A stretch of 64,000 nucleotides of DNA from Pelodera strongyloides (GCA_036852015.1 JAANDG010000412.1:1-64000); one strand, 5' to 3'. Positions 49,430 through 63,410 are shown, numbered from the stretch's first letter. Notes: a model not told the origin generated them from the letters alone. A program made the numbers and translations.

Positions 49430-52400
49430 CTATGGATGTTGGATGAACTTCTCGCACGTGGAGTGGAAGATAGTGCAACACATTGTGGACACGTGGTTTA
49501 CTCCAGCCAATAGAGAACAAGCCTGCAGGGGCATTGTTAATTTCAGCCATAATACTATATCTTTTTTTTCGACTCTCGTCATCTGTATCTAACTCTCCCT
49601 TATCTCTCTCCCTCTCTCTCTCTCTCCCTCTCTCTCCCTCTCCTCTCCTCCTCTCTCTCTCCATCTCTCTCTCTCTCTCCTTATCGCTCTCCCTCCCTCT
49701 CCGTCATCGTAGATTTTATGGAAAGAATTGACTATTCATAATTATACAGGATACCGCGGTAGTTTTTAGGGTACTGTAGTATCCTACCTTCCACATCTGC
49801 TCTCCGACAGTCTCGTTGTGGCGCTTGGCCCACTGGTCGACCTGGAATACATATGCTTCATGATCCGGAATTTACTTATTAGAGAATATTGAAGTCGACG
49901 AAAGAGTTAAGGATTGGGCTAGAAGGCTTTCTTTCCTAATACAAACCAGAGTAATGAGTCTCATTCTGGCTGCTCTAAAGTTCTAATAAGATTAATATTG
50001 GAAAATATATGGTCACCTTCGTCAAATAATCAGCAAAATATCCTTCACAGACACGGAGGTCGACATGGTCATCCCCACAGGGTTTCACAGTAACTAAAAA
50101 CAATTTTATAATTACGCTTCGACGCTTTTCTGGAAACACAGAGCTTCTAACCGATTTGCGGTTTTCGGCCAAGCAAAGTCACATATCATTCAATTATGAA
50201 ACCGGTGAGTATCCACCATCATTCCTGAGCACGTCTATTCTGATGCAGAAAAACAAACCCTTCATGGTCTCCTCAGTCTTGGCAGCCTTTTCAGTCTCAG
50301 CTGGTTCTTCGACCTTTTCTTCCACATCCTGAACAAGTTATAGCGATATTGTGATACAGTACAATTGTCACGGTTGCAAGTACAGTAAGGTTACGGTACG
50401 TAAATAGGAATGGTCTCATTGCATAGTACAATCATCATTTGTTGCTTGTGAAACAAAAAGAGTTAGAATACCCCAATAATAACCTCTTTCTCCTTTTCTT
50501 TTCCTTCGTCCTCAGTTGAAGTGGCTTCCGCTTGTTTTTCTTGTGACTCGCTTTCTGAAATAATGATTACAAATAATCCTACGCGAACATTTACCCATGG
50601 ATGCTTTTGCGTTGACTCTACCTAGTAGAGATCAACTCTGCTGACTGCACATATGAATTCTTGTCAGCAAACTTTTTTAAAAATCAAAGATATTTGTTGT
50701 GTGCACTTCTTTTGCACAGTCATCTGGTCCCAAGTTCCCAAGTTCCGAACTTCATTTTTCATGAACGACAAATTAGTGTAATTCGAAAGCATCATGCTTT
50801 TCAGTATGTGGCTAACAGCTGGGCTCAAAGGCAGTGTTGTTGGGCACGGTGTTATCTTAGTCATGAAGCGTTAAAAAAAAATTGTTTAAACCCCGCTAAC
50901 CTGCTTCCTTGCCGGCTGTCTCGGATTCTACAGCTGGCGAATGACTGGCACTCTCTTCAGAATCACTGCTCTTTTCAGTTTCGTCTTCCTTTTTCTGAAC
51001 AAGTTTACGAATATACTAGTAGAAAATTTACCGTATGCTTATGCATTCTTTCTAAGTCTGCGCGTAATTACCGTATCAGTGTCTGGAACCTCCTCTGCAG
51101 TCTCACTCTTCTCTTGCTCTGACTTTTCTCCACTCTCCTCATTCAAAGGCTTATTTTCAGCTGTAGAAGCCTCGTCCGTTAGTGTATCGTTGCCCTCTGC
51201 CGAGGCAAGCTGCTCTTGGTTAGGCTGTAAGTAAGCGGAGTGTTAACCGTTGATACACTTGGACATACTTGGACATACGGTTATTAAACTTTACGTAAAT
51301 CCACTTCCACCTGGTACAGAACATAGTAACTAACAATATACGATTCACATGAGCTTGAAGCGAACATACATAGACTGCCCAATTCGTTGACGTAAACATA
51401 GGCTTTGCAATTGCAGGTTGCTGACGTTGACGTAAACATAAGCTTTGCAACTGCAGGTTGCGCATTTGCAGGATACGTAAACACAGATGTATAACGTATT
51501 CACAATTCAGTTACGAACTCAAAATGAAGACGATCACATTGTTTCAAGCATTAGTTTTTACCTTCTTGTCAATGTTAGCGATGTCGTGCTCACTAACGGA
51601 GAGGGAGAAGTCATCGGGGTTGGGAGCTTCACCCTTGGTCTGAGCCTGGGTCGGATCCGTGGAGAGAGGTTCCTCTGCCTCTTTGGCAGGTTCTTCTGTA
51701 GCCTTTTCAGTCTCTTCTGTTAGTGGAACTTCCCCGGAAGTTTCTGGTTCCGACTGACAAAACATAAAGCAGCTTTAGACAAATTATTATTAGGACACTG
51801 AGCCAGTATTTTCAAGAAACATCGACATACAACATGGATAACTCAATGGATTTTGAACATACATAAACATATAATAATTGTAGAAATTGTGCAAAACAAG
51901 AGTCATGTACTAATGAGGTGCCGAGGACAATTGCCTGAGGGCCCAATGCATAATTTCCGACGCTGAAGTGGAAGCAGTGAATTTATTCTTGCTTTAGCTG
52001 TTAATAGTTTTGCTCCAAAACCGGGTTTGCACATAAATATTTGTGTTAAAATGGTAGGTAAAGCATAAGGCAGATTTTTCTAAAGCAGGGTTCTTGCGAG
52101 CTATGAGCACATCCTGAAACAACGAGCTTTTCGAATCCTATACAGTCTCGCGGTTTAGCAGGCAATGCCCGATACAAATAACTGTACCTGAAGATCGTTT
52201 TCCTTGTTCTCAGTACTCTCTCCGCTCTTCTCAGGCTTCTCAGAGCTCTCTCCGCTCTTCTCAGGCTTCTCAGCGCTCTCTCCGGCCTTCTCAGGCTTCT
52301 CAGCGCTCTCTCCGGCTTTCTCAGGCTTCTCAGAGCTCTCTCCGGCCTTATCAGGCTTCTCAGAGCTCTCTTCGGGCTTCACTGCAGTCTCGCCGGATCC

Positions 52401-55400
52401 CTCAGCGTCAGAGGCTAAAATGGTACGATAACAAAAACTGTCCTATTCAAAAGTAAATTAAAGGAATCTTACAAAAAACGGTTTCCAAACTACAAAAGGT
52501 CTCCAAAAATCTGATTGTATGGTCTGAGGCGGTACAAGGTACAACCGCTACAAACCCACCAACTGAAGCTTGTGTATAAAGTAGTCCACAGTTCAGTTTC
52601 CAGTGCTTGGTGTCAGAACCTGCAGGACTACCTATAGACTATAGATAAAAAGTTTCTTACCAATAGCCCCGGCAGCCTCAGTCTTAGTTTCCTCCTTCTT
52701 CTCCTCCTTGTTATCCTCCTGGGTGACGACCTCCTCCTCCTTAGCCTGGGTGGTCTCATCTTCAGGCTCTTCCTGACCACACTTTTCAATGTTGCACACC
52801 TAAATAACATGATTGAATAGGTAGTGCTTATTGTGGATTCACAATATGCATTGAATGAATTCACGTTGTAAGCTTAAAATTGTCCAAAGCAGTTTTGTTC
52901 TGCGTTGTCTACCGCTTTTGACTTTTCTATCAAAACTTCTATTACCAGAGAAAGAAGAGAGAGAGAGAGAAAACTTACGTGCACAGGTGTAGGAGTAATC
53001 TCGTGCTTGCGAATGTTGAAGTTACCGGCGTAGTTACCGGCCATCACGGCAATTTGCAATGTTACACAGCCATCGGCATCCTGAATTCAAAGTAACCGTT
53101 GTTTAGAAATGTTTGTTAACTTCACATCGTTAAACTAAGGAGAAGGATTCAATTGGCTAACTGTTCCCTTTCACCGGTATATATAAATTCAGGGAGGAAT
53201 CTAAAAAAAATGGGCTTCGGGAAAACTCATACTATGTTAGTGCTGTCGCGCTAATAAATATTATACATCTGATGTACTGTACCTGTCCGGCGAATAGGTT
53301 CTTAGCAGCGTGGAAGGCGAGTTGAATGTGGCCATCCTCGACCTTGGAGACCTACAAACAAATACCGTGATTGTGAATCATGATACTTCTTGAAACTGAA
53401 ACGAATCATAGTTCATCTTAACTTCGCTTGGTTTTGATCGGCAAATGTACTTTGTCCTAAATACGTACATAAATCCGTCTTGAGTGGCGTGAATTTGCTC
53501 GCACGTTCTCTCAATTTCACGTAAAATGTACGAAACATCATTTGAAACACTACTTGACACCCCGTGACACATACCTTTCTATCCAGCTGCACCTTGATCC
53601 CCTTTGCCTTGTGTGGTGGTTGATATCCCTTCACTTCAAAAGCATTTGCCTGCTTTGGTTTTCCGTTTTCAGTGAAAACGACGGCCATTTTCAGGTCCTG
53701 AATTTAGATTTTATTAACAACAAAAAATATTGTTTATTTTATTGTGAGAAACGTTTACAGGATGCAAAGCTATCAGTCTCTAACCTAGAGTGTTCTATTT
53801 TATTCGAAAAAGAATCTAATTTTTTTCAAAAACGTACACTCATGCTCTCACCGACTCCTATTGCTGACCATTTCTTGCCCTTCTGTGTTGGTGTGTTGAC
53901 ACTAAATATTACTTATTTTTTGCAATGGCACTGTAGTTCAGTGTTAATTACATTCCTGTATTCTATTGAAGCTCAATGTCAAATGTGGTTCTGAGAAAAT
54001 TTCGCAGAACTTGGTCATTTGGAACTCGTCGTAAAGTAGTAACAAATTTACCACTGAATAAAGTAGTAACAAACGTATTCAAAATAGACGTATGATGATG
54101 TTAATCCTTGAAGCTTGAAGACAACTGTTTTCGGCAGGAGTAGGCCGCTTATGTGACCAAAGTGAAGTACGAAATAAAATACAACTAAAGGAATATATTT
54201 ATTAAAGAAAAATCGGTGGACTCACGTGAAATCCACCCCATTGGCAGATCCCTTCCATGTGATTTTGGTGTCACCTTCCTCGAAGGAGCACACTTGCTCA
54301 GCATCCGAACGCTTCACAACTTCTGAAAGCTTTCCAGTAAATGGACAAGGGGTATGAGTACGGGGGGTCTAGTCCGTGGGTCTATATTCCTTTGGCCATT
54401 CCTAATCAATAACTTCGCGGTTGAACCTCATGCAAGAACACAACTATATATTGACGAACTATAATCTGAATCTGGTGTTTCTCTCATTTCCATTTTCACC
54501 GTTCCCAATTACTTATATTCCATTTATGCATAGTTTTCCAGGCTGGAAGGATATTAATTACCAGGTGAGATATTTGTTATATATGAAGTGACAGTACCTA
54601 ACCCGACTTCATTAAGAAAAAGGCATACTCTAAGAAAGATTGTGCACCTGAACTTGGAACTTTATTGTGAAAGGAATAATCGCACACTATACAGGTTCCC
54701 CTTCCCTTGGTTTACACAACCTTCAACTTTGCATGCCCTCCAGGGTTTTTGTGTTTATACTTTGTTTGTTGATTGCGGGGTTTGATGCTTCTCAGCTTTT
54801 TGTTAGTTCTTTTCTACCCTTTGAAACGAAGAGAGGGGGTGGAGAAAGAGGTATAGAGAGAAAGAAAGAGAGAGATACGATGAAAGAGAGACTGGGCTAC
54901 AAGAAACGCTCCAGGCTGTGCGCGAACCTGTTCAGCGCGACCTGCGGCACCTAAGAGTACTCGTACAAAAAGTCGAAGGTCGAGAGGGTAAACGACAGAA
55001 AGAGAGACAGAGAAAAGAGAGGGAGAGACAACGAAAACGAATAGAGAGAGGGAGCGAAAGAGAGTAAAACAATGAAATAGAGAGAGACTTTACCGTATAT
55101 CCTATGTGGAGGATGAGTTCTTTAGTAGGAACGTCAATAGAGAAAGAATGAAACAGAGATGAGCTTAAAGTTTCATCCAGTTATTACAGAATCCGGTCTA
55201 AACCAAATCTCGACGTGGCGGTATTTATACTTGACAGTGCATTCATTATATGTACGTTGAAGGGCTATTTAGAAGAGCGAGTATGGCAGATTATAGAGGT
55301 CGCCGGTGAAGCCTGGGTATAATACTGTAAAGATGCTCAAACTAAACATGAAACGGAATTAAATAGGGCCTTGTTTTTAAAGGGGTATGCGTATGGCACG

Positions 55401-58400
55401 AGGCGCATTGCATGTAATACCTGGGGCAGTTGTCAGTCCATGTTTTAAGAGCACATACTCATATACCATTTTAAAAACAAGTTTAGGAATTAGTCAGGCG
55501 AAGAGTAGCTTTAAACCAAATCTCGACGTGGCGGTATATTTATACTTGACAGTCCATTCATTATTTATATATACGCTCTTCTAAAGAGCACATACCATTT
55601 TAAAAACAAGTTAATTAGCGGTCATAATTTGTATCTTGTAAATTAAAATGCGTACCAATAGGCTGTTCTTGTCGAGAAGAGCACACTTTGGCAATGTCAC
55701 AGACACGGAAGCTTTCCACCTAAATGATGGTGTTTCAAAGGAACAGTATAGTTTTTTGCATCTTATAAGCAAGTTACGTAATTTATTAGACTCTGAAGTT
55801 CCGAAATTCTGAAAGAGAAGAAGTATTCCCTTCAACATACCTCCTTCGGCAAGTAGATGGCTCCAGAAGTCTTGATTTGTTCGGAGTTCTTTGGCACGAA
55901 GAAAGTCTGAAAGTGGACAACTTCGATTCAGAATAACATCAGTACCTGCATTACAATGAAGTACCGCTTCTTTAGGATAATTACTAATTACCGCGCCTCA
56001 GGCATTTTATTATAATTTTAAAATGCCGGCCCACTACATCTTCTTTTCGCACTGCTTGTACTTACAACGTCAACCCAATTTAGTGTCACAGCTTGCTGAG
56101 ATGCTATTCAAGACTGTATTCTTTGAAAAATGATATTATTGTCTTGAGGACTATTGAAATGAATCATCTTTCTAGTTTTTTAAGGTAGAACAATAAATGA
56201 CCGCGAACAACAGAAGCGAGAAACAGAGGAGGAATATATAGAACATAGAGAGAAAGAGAGGGGGAGAGAGTGAGAGAGGGAGAGAGAGAGGGAGAGAGGG
56301 GGAGAGAGTGAGGGGAGTATATAGAACACAGAGAGAGGGAGCGAGAGACATAGGGGAATATATAGAACACAGAGAGAGGGAGAGGGAGAAGTTTTCCTAA
56401 CAATAAACAGAGTTTCTCTTAATCATGTATCTTTATTTCGACCCTAAACAAAACCAGACGACTGAGCACTTTAGCACACAAACTATTATCCGAACCGGCC
56501 ATAAACGCTGGACGATACATCGAACTACACTTGAATTCAGTACCTTACTGTATCTTTACGATTATTACTAATTAGGCATTCTTGCGTGCACACTCCATGG
56601 GTAATACCGTAGTACGTTAATCTTTTAGTTTACTAAAGTTTCCCCTCTACTTTCTCACTTATTTCTGTGATGTTTATTCCTTGTTGGGTTCGCGACCTTC
56701 TCACAAACAACAAAATGTTTTAGAACGAGAACCTGATTTACGGTGCGAACCACACGAAAGTTATGTGAAGAAATATGAAGGACAAAAGATCAGGGAAAGG
56801 GTCATTTCATGATCATCTATTCACTTTTTGTCTGATCTACACCTATAATTAGTTTATGGAAAATTCAGAGGATACAATTACCAGAAAATTTGGCACGCAA
56901 ATTATACGGGCCCTGTGAAGGAGAGTGAACGCCTAGCCATTTATGGGGGATAGTTCATGTCTATCCAAAACATTTTTATCACTTGTTATGTGAGCTTTCG
57001 ATTAGCTATTGTATAGTAAAAAAGTTTATTATGAACGATTAGTTTTTATTGGCGATTATGCCTAACAGATACACTCGCGCGCCTATCGTTTGCCCATAAA
57101 AAAAGGGTTTAGGTTGTCATGTTGTATGCAAAATATTGTTGTCATTGTTGGTTTGATATCTGGCGCTGGTTTGTTCCCAGACTTGCACTTATATCGTTAG
57201 GACATGCGTAGACTTAGCACCTCTTAGCCCTTAGCCTGAATGCAGTCTCTATCCCTCATTAGCTTAAATTTGTGCACTTTTGCTTTCCATTCCTGCGCTA
57301 CCGCAAAAAAACTTGCTCCGTTCCACCAGAGGGTTAGCCCTAATATGTATAGCTGTACATCGTTGAGAGTAGGGTACTTTCGTCTAGAATCGAGGGAAAA
57401 GCCTTAGCCGCTAATTAGCCGCTAAAAGGCATGCAAAGAAACTGTGAACGCAAACATCAATAGAACACCGTGTAATCGTGAACATAAGATTTTCAGGAAT
57501 TGTAAGGAGTAAGATAGAAAACCTAAAGCCGAACGTCTCTTAGCAAGGAGGTACACACAGGACCTATATTACGATTTTGATTTATGGACTTAACTTTCTC
57601 TCTGTGTTTTAACAATGTGTGATGTGTTCAAGAATCTCCTCGAAACTCAAACTATGTAATTGGTTAAGAATTTCTCATAGTTTCGAGACGTAGTTGAATT
57701 CAGCAAAAATGCCAAACAAATTGAGTTCGCATTAGCAATTGAGGTAATTTGGTCGAGTAATTTTGCCGCAATAGAAAAAGGTCGAGTAGAAATTCCGGAG
57801 ATTCCATAACACAAAATATTTCCTTGTACTGATGTTGTCTATAGGTCGATAGTCACAAGAAGGAGAATATTGGAACTCTTACATTGTCCGACTTTTACAA
57901 GGAATTGTTTATTTGGCAGTCATTTTGGAGTTAGATCAACAGTAAGTTCGTACCGTGCATTCGGATAGATCACTATCTTCAGAGTCAATTGCTTTGAGAG
58001 GTCGGGAGAATTCAGCTGAAATCCATCCGTCGGATGAGTCGAGGGAAAGTGACTGGACATTGGTATCAGCGTCGGTAAGAACCTAAAGACCATGAAGTAA
58101 ATATGAAGCTCAACCGATTCCGATTCAACCGAAGGCGTTAGAGTGCGGAGCAAGAAGTTGCGGGTTCAAGTCCTGCCATGGCTGGCAATGAGCTCCCAAT
58201 TGTTGTCTGTATCTGACTAGCAATCGTTAGTAAGTTCTAGCAATCGCTAGCAAAACCAGGTAGTAAGTTTGCGATATTCACCACGTACTAATTGTTGTAA
58301 CTAGACGAATTAATTGACACCGATTAATTACCGCTATAACTAGATAGTGTTGCCACAATTGTTTTCTTACCGCAGTGACCTCCGAGAAAACTGTTTAAGA

Positions 58401-59342
58401 CGGCGGATTTCAATGACCTTTTCAAATACTTCCTATGGAGTTTAGTTTAAAGAAGTTTTCTATTTTCGAGACCAAACTAGAGAAAAAGCCGATCATTTGT
58501 TTAACTGATCAGCCACAGAAAAGCAAAACTTTTGAGTTAGCAACTGAAAGCTCTGCAAAAAAAATAGTAGAAAAAGGCTGGTATCGACACAGCACCCCGC
58601 TAAAGAAAAAAAACAAGCAGGCAGCAGAGTTGCCTATCTTACCTCTTCGATAAGTGAGATTCAAGAAATGATTCACTGATAGTTAAATGATTTGCCGGCT
58701 AATCAAAATCCGTCCTACCTCTGTTTGTCCTGCGTTCTCGTCTCCGAAATGTCCGTCGATGAGTCCGATCTGGCCAGATCTCACGAAAACACCGATCACG
58801 TCCTCCTAGAATAAGGAACGTTTTCTTATTGGAAACAGTTAATAGAGAGGAGAACTCAACGTTAACTTTAAACATACCTCACTATATCATCGATAAAGGC
58901 TGCAGTTAGATTTGTATAATCTACTATATGTATCTTACAATCAGTCTCATGGGTCTCGTTTTGACAGTGGCTTTCTGGGAAAGTCTTAGGTTGTCAGTTC
59001 TTAGTTCTTACTACTGCAACTTACTTGTTTTATTTGTCAAGGTTCAACTTTATCACTGATATTGGTTAGAGAGAGAGTTCAGGCTTTTAGTTGTATACAT
59101 AATTGATAAATAAAACTGACCGGTTTCGAATCACCAAAATAGACGCCGCTCCAGAAGTTCTCCGCATCAGAACGAGCCTTCAGTGTGAATATGACATCGG
59201 AAGAGAGATCGTCGAACCGCCAGTTTAGACTGAAGTTACCGCTCTGGTAATGGCAGGGGATGGTGGGTTCTTGTGGAACTACGGGAACGGCCTTAGCAAC
59301 GCTAAGAAGCAGGACTGTGGTAAGGAGAGCGGGCATCCTCAT
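49430..59342 (-). CDS. Secreted DOMON-domain protein with acidic decapeptide repeats and Cys-rich C-terminus
   Basis: Nineteen exons, about 719 aa: 59342-59121, 58805-58719, 58082-57954, 55906-55841, 55719-55656, 54322-54237, 53697-53575, 53351-53283, 53080-52979, 52799-52661, 52414-52188, 51753-51562, 51224-51072, 50994-50901, 50554-50484, 50328-50217, 50093-50017, 49841-49788, 49522-49430 (TAG). Start MRMPALLTTVLLLSVAKAVP is a clear signal peptide. Residues about 25-150 form a DOMON-type beta-sandwich (NFSLNWRFDD, EDVIGVFVRSGQIG, DGHFGDEN, GWISAEFSRPLKAID), a fold that binds haem or sugars in other proteins. A second beta-rich module spans about 190-325. Residues about 325-600 are Glu/Lys-rich with five EKPEKAGESS-type decapeptides (exon 52414-52188). 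The last ~90 residues hold eight cysteines. Donors at 54237 and 50217 were chosen because they keep phase; stronger nearby donors do not. Function unknown. Confidence 0.8.
49590..49700. repeat. CT microsatellite
   Basis: (CT)n with CCCTCT interruptions in the last intron of the DOMON gene. Confidence 0.95.
54826..55092. repeat. GA-rich low-complexity tract
   Basis: GAGA/AAGAGAG units with interruptions, in an intron of the DOMON gene. Confidence 0.85.
55190..55600. repeat. Pair of direct repeats (~75 bp) in DOMON gene intron
   Basis: The words AAACCAAATCTCGACGTGGC, TTTATACTTGACAGT and CATTCATTAT occur at about 55198-55252 and 55513-55566. A second pair (GAGCACATA...CCATTTTAAAAACAAGTT) lies at 55448-55495 and 55578-55613, so a segment has been duplicated and rearranged. 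No LTR-like ends were recognised. Confidence 0.65.
55907..57953 (-). other. 2-kb intron of the DOMON gene
   Basis: Separates exons that join in phase (ending SECT and starting TFFVPKN). Holds a GA-rich tract at 56240-56395 and otherwise unique AT-rich sequence; nothing coding recognised. Confidence 0.55.
58137..58190 (+). repeat. tRNA-like 3' half (box B, T arm)
   Basis: GCGGG-TTCAAGT-CCTGC at 58161-58177 is a well-paired T arm with box B GGTTCAAGTCC, preceded by GTTAGAGTGCGGAGC, a D-arm-like remnant. The anticodon arm is missing, so this is a relic, in intron 2 of the DOMON gene. Confidence 0.45.
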
Positions 59343-59458
59343 CTTGGTCGTGCGGGCTTCTGAGAGTGCTGCCACCGGGTCTGCAACCTTGCCTGCACAC
59401 ACTGATGGGCGGAGTTTAGGTATGCGGCATGCCTGCGCGCGTTAGAGCAGACCTCTTT

Positions 59459-59812
59459 AGAGATAGAGAGAGAGGGGGAGAGGAGAGAGAGAGAGAGGAG
59501 GAGAGAGAGAATCTACCCAGTTGTTCCACCTGAGAGAGAGGGAGAGAGGTATAGAAAGTGAACACCCGAAAGCGACGTAATGGAGGCCAATCTCACCCCG
59601 GTTTTTTAGCCAATAAGAGGGAGAGAGGTAAGGAGAGAGGTTAGGAGAGAGGTAAGGAGGGAGGTAAGGAGATAGGTAAGGAGAGAGGTAAGGAGGGAGA
59701 GGTAAGGAGGGAGGTAAGGAGGGAGGTAAGGAGATAGGTAAGGAGAGAGGTAAGGAGGGTAAGAGGTAAGGAGAGGTAAGGAGAGAGGTAAGGAGGGAGA
59801 GGTAACGAAACC
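59459..59812. repeat. GA microsatellite followed by GGTAAGGAG(A/G)GA minisatellite
   Basis: 59459-59545 is (GA)n-type. From about 59618 a 12-bp unit GGTAAGGAGAGA and its variant GGTAAGGAGGGA repeat about 15 times. It lies within 500 bp of the DOMON gene start. Each unit carries a GGTAAG word resembling a splice donor. Confidence 0.9.
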
Positions 59813-60692
59813 CCTTTCCTTTGCTTACATAAGAGTCTTCTTTTGCGTTACCGTGGCACTTTTTCTATGTGTTCTGGTCACTGTTGACGCCTAATTCACA
59901 CTCGAAATACCGTATTTCGAACGTTTTTACGGTTTTGAAGGGCTAATGAGACCAGCTCCTTCACTCTCACTTTAACGTAAAATGTAGTCGGAAGGATCAG
60001 AGATTACTCAGTTCAGTGGAACGGAATCCGGTAATGGAAGATACAACATATGACATCATTGCATTTCTTCCTTATTTTACACTGAACTCAGATAAAGTAT
60101 CTAAAAAACATAAGCATGCTATTGGAGCACAATTGCTGCTGCACTTTGTAGATCTCATAAAAAGGCCCCTAATGAAGTAAATTTATTTGATTGTGAGCGA
60201 AAATCATAACTCATGCAGACTTTCCACATTAGCCCTCACCGTAGTACGGTAATCTTCTTGTGAGGTCTATTTCATATTAACACCATCTTACGTTTAGTAT
60301 ATTTGGTTGTTCACTTATATTCCGTCACTCAACGAATGACAACCTTTGAGTGGCTAATAAAGTGTGGTAACCTTGTAGGGAAGTATCCGTTTTTACTCAC
60401 AAAATCCGCAAAACCATTTAGAGTTGTTAGAAGTTAGAATACTAAAAAGGAAAGAAGGATGGAACCCAAAGTCATGCACAAAATTCTCTAGCTGTATACT
60501 TTTGTGTGAATCTCATCCTTTTTCCATAATATTAGTTTTTTTTGTCATATATTAGTCTTCGAACTAATATGTATCTTACCGCAGCCAATAGTTCTTAGTT
60601 CTTACGCTAGTTACCACAGTTCGTGATATATAATAGCAAAACAGCTCATAACTTTCATCATGCTTAGTTCTCTTTTTTGTTTGTGACATTAA

Positions 60693-61082
60693 AGGGACAG
60701 GCCCATCAAAGTAAACCTATATTTACGATACGTCCATAGTGACTATCAAGCATTTTTATTACAATATATACAAACTAAATTTCACATTTATTTGCCATTG
60801 AAAACTTTTTTCCGATGCGCTCTGCTCAAATGTATACCGTAGAGCCGCAAATATCCTTGTCGTCAATGCAAATTTATCGTGAAATTATAATGCGATTAAA
60901 ATTTGCATATATAGCTTTGAAATCTGCAGTTTTATGGTATACATTTGAGCAGAGCGCATTGGAAAAAAAGTTGTCTAGGGCGAATAATGGTGAAATTTAG
61001 TTTATATATATTGTAATAAAAATGCTTGATAGTCATTATGAACGTATCGTAAATGTAGGTTTATTTTGATGGGCCTGTCCCT
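60693..61082. mobile_element. MITE-like inverted-repeat element, TTAA-flanked (family A, copy 2)
   Basis: Ends AGGGACAGGCCCATC and the complement lie inside TTAA (60689-60692, 61083-61086). Arms of about 155 bp include TTTACGATACGT, GACTATCAAGCATTTTTATT and GCTCTGCTCAAATGTATACC. Core is about 80 bp. Terminal bases match copy 1 at 1047-1496 but the interiors do not. Confidence 0.85.
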
Positions 61083-63410
61083 TTAATTCGAAATTTGATA
61101 AAACCACAAAGTTACTTTTTTTTGCAAAGAAACCTTCAATGAACATTTCAAAAATCGTTTTGTGCTCCATAATTGGTATCTGTTTGTGCGGGGATCGTGT
61201 TTTATACAGATTAATACGTACAGACGAAGCATTGAACCTCGAAACGTTTCCTGTTTTAAACTCGCATATATACTAGTGCAATAGTTGCAAGTGATACTAA
61301 ATGAACCCCGTGAAAAAAATAGGCCAAAGGCAAGGTAAGAGAACCAAAATTGAAAGCATAAATTAATTCAACGAAACTTCGTAGATTTTCAAATCCAAAA
61401 ACACTGGGCTTCTTCTATACCGCAAGCATTACAATAAAAAAATTTTGGGGTTATATTATGTATGCGTACAGCGGGATGAACTATTTTTTATCTTGATGCC
61501 TGGAAACAAAAAGATACGCCCGGTATAAAACGCTTGGACTTGTGTGCAGTACACGGTAGTGTTATATCAATTCTAAGTCATCTTGCCCCAATTTTTTTGT
61601 AGTATTTTGTAGTACTGTATGCAAGAATCAATGTTGGTGAAGATAATACAAAAGAGAACATTTTCAACAGCACGTTTCTTTATCCAAGACTTGAAACATT
61701 TGCATGCAAAACACAATCCATGCAGCCTTTTCGTACATTTTGATAATAAGGAACCCCTATTATATTTGTCATTCATGCCCATATTAATTCAGTACAAAAT
61801 CGTGGTCTGGTGTCGCAATGACTAATTCTAGCAATTTACGCGGCGAGCGACTAACGCTGAAAAATACGTAGCCCATTGAAAATTGAAATTTCGTGACAGG
61901 GCTCAACCCCACATTTGCGATAGAGTCTATGTAGATTGCTAATATGTACCCAATTTCTAAAAAAACGCCTGTCTGTGTGCCCGGATATTTTAGGGCAGGA
62001 ACTCAAACGTGTGGTGCATGAAAATTGTAAGCAAAATAAATAGTAGAATATTGTTTGTGCAAGTAATAAGTTTTCTCCTCTACATACTGCATGGATACCA
62101 ACAGTTACAAACTGTCATAGTCCCTTGCATACAAAATATATACTTGTGCAAGAGGGAGTGCTAGGCCGGGAAAGGGAAACTCAGCTTCGATGATGACGGA
62201 GTGCACATATATACACCCCAAGACTCAGAACTTCCTAGCCTGGCACAGTAAGTCCAACTTCCAACAAATCATGTCAGCAAAACTTTGGCAATAGCTCCCT
62301 CCTGCCCGTGGAAACGTTTATTATTAGGATGAGGAGGGAGAAACGAAACAGTGGAAATTCTTAAGTAACGGAGGTTCGACACTGCTTGCAAGTGACTTCC
62401 GAAGTCCCATTTTGTATGCGTAGACAGCCGGAGTGCCAGGGAAGAGATACGAATGGGAACCCTAAAGAAACAAAATCTAATACTTGAGGCTGCATCCAGT
62501 CAAGTACATAGTTAGTCAGTAGGCCCTTTTTGAAGTTGAGCAGCTGTGTTAATCGAATGCGTGTTCCCCATTAAGGAAACAACAAAAAAAGTTGTCAAAC
62601 GTTTCCCAGTTAAAAAGAAATGATTTTCAAAGTTCGCCTTTTCCATAGTAAACGCGTTTACTGAAACCCTGGCGTACCCGCCAGTGTCAATGGAGCCAAT
62701 TTCAACTTTGCATGCGGATATCGGCAAATAGCAAGATTCAATATGCAGGGAATGCAAATTCGAATTTACATATTCAGTCGTCTATTTAATGCATATCTGG
62801 TATGGAAACGCCAGTTACGTGTTTTTTTTTGCGCATTTTGACTGCAGACATATTCGCTTTAAAGCGAAATGCCAGCTCCTTTGGAAAATTTGCATATGAT
62901 AAGCAAATCCTATGTATCCTATGCTAATTTTGCGCGATCGTCCACGGCTATAGACAACCGCTCTGGACCAGTGTTTTGATGTAAGACTGATTTATTGCAT
63001 TAGCATATGTGTGCAATCCACGTTCGTATTCTAATTTGAGCTCTTTTAATCTGTATGTGCTAATGTTGACTGTAGTTTGCTCCGGGCATGAAGTTATCGC
63101 TGGAAGAATGCATATAGAATGAAATAATTTGAAACTATCGTTAAAATTAGACATACAATCTAAAACGAACTAAAATAATAATTGTGTCTCTAATAAAAAT
63201 GCTGGGAGCTCACAAGTTTATTTATAGTTGTTAAAATTTAACCTTACCATATACAAACTTAAATGGCATGGAAGGATGCAGCTTTTTATTAATGGTATGT
63301 TATAAATAATTTACATAATATTTCAAATATTAAACCATTCTCCCGCTGGACTGTTGATTTCACTTCCCTTTCGTCCGTAAGCAAACAGGCTTGGGGATAT
63401 CTTTGACAAA

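Noticed and set aside
52204..52431. + strand frame of Phe-Ser-Leu repeats
   Set aside because: Antisense shadow of the DOMON protein's 30-bp repeat.
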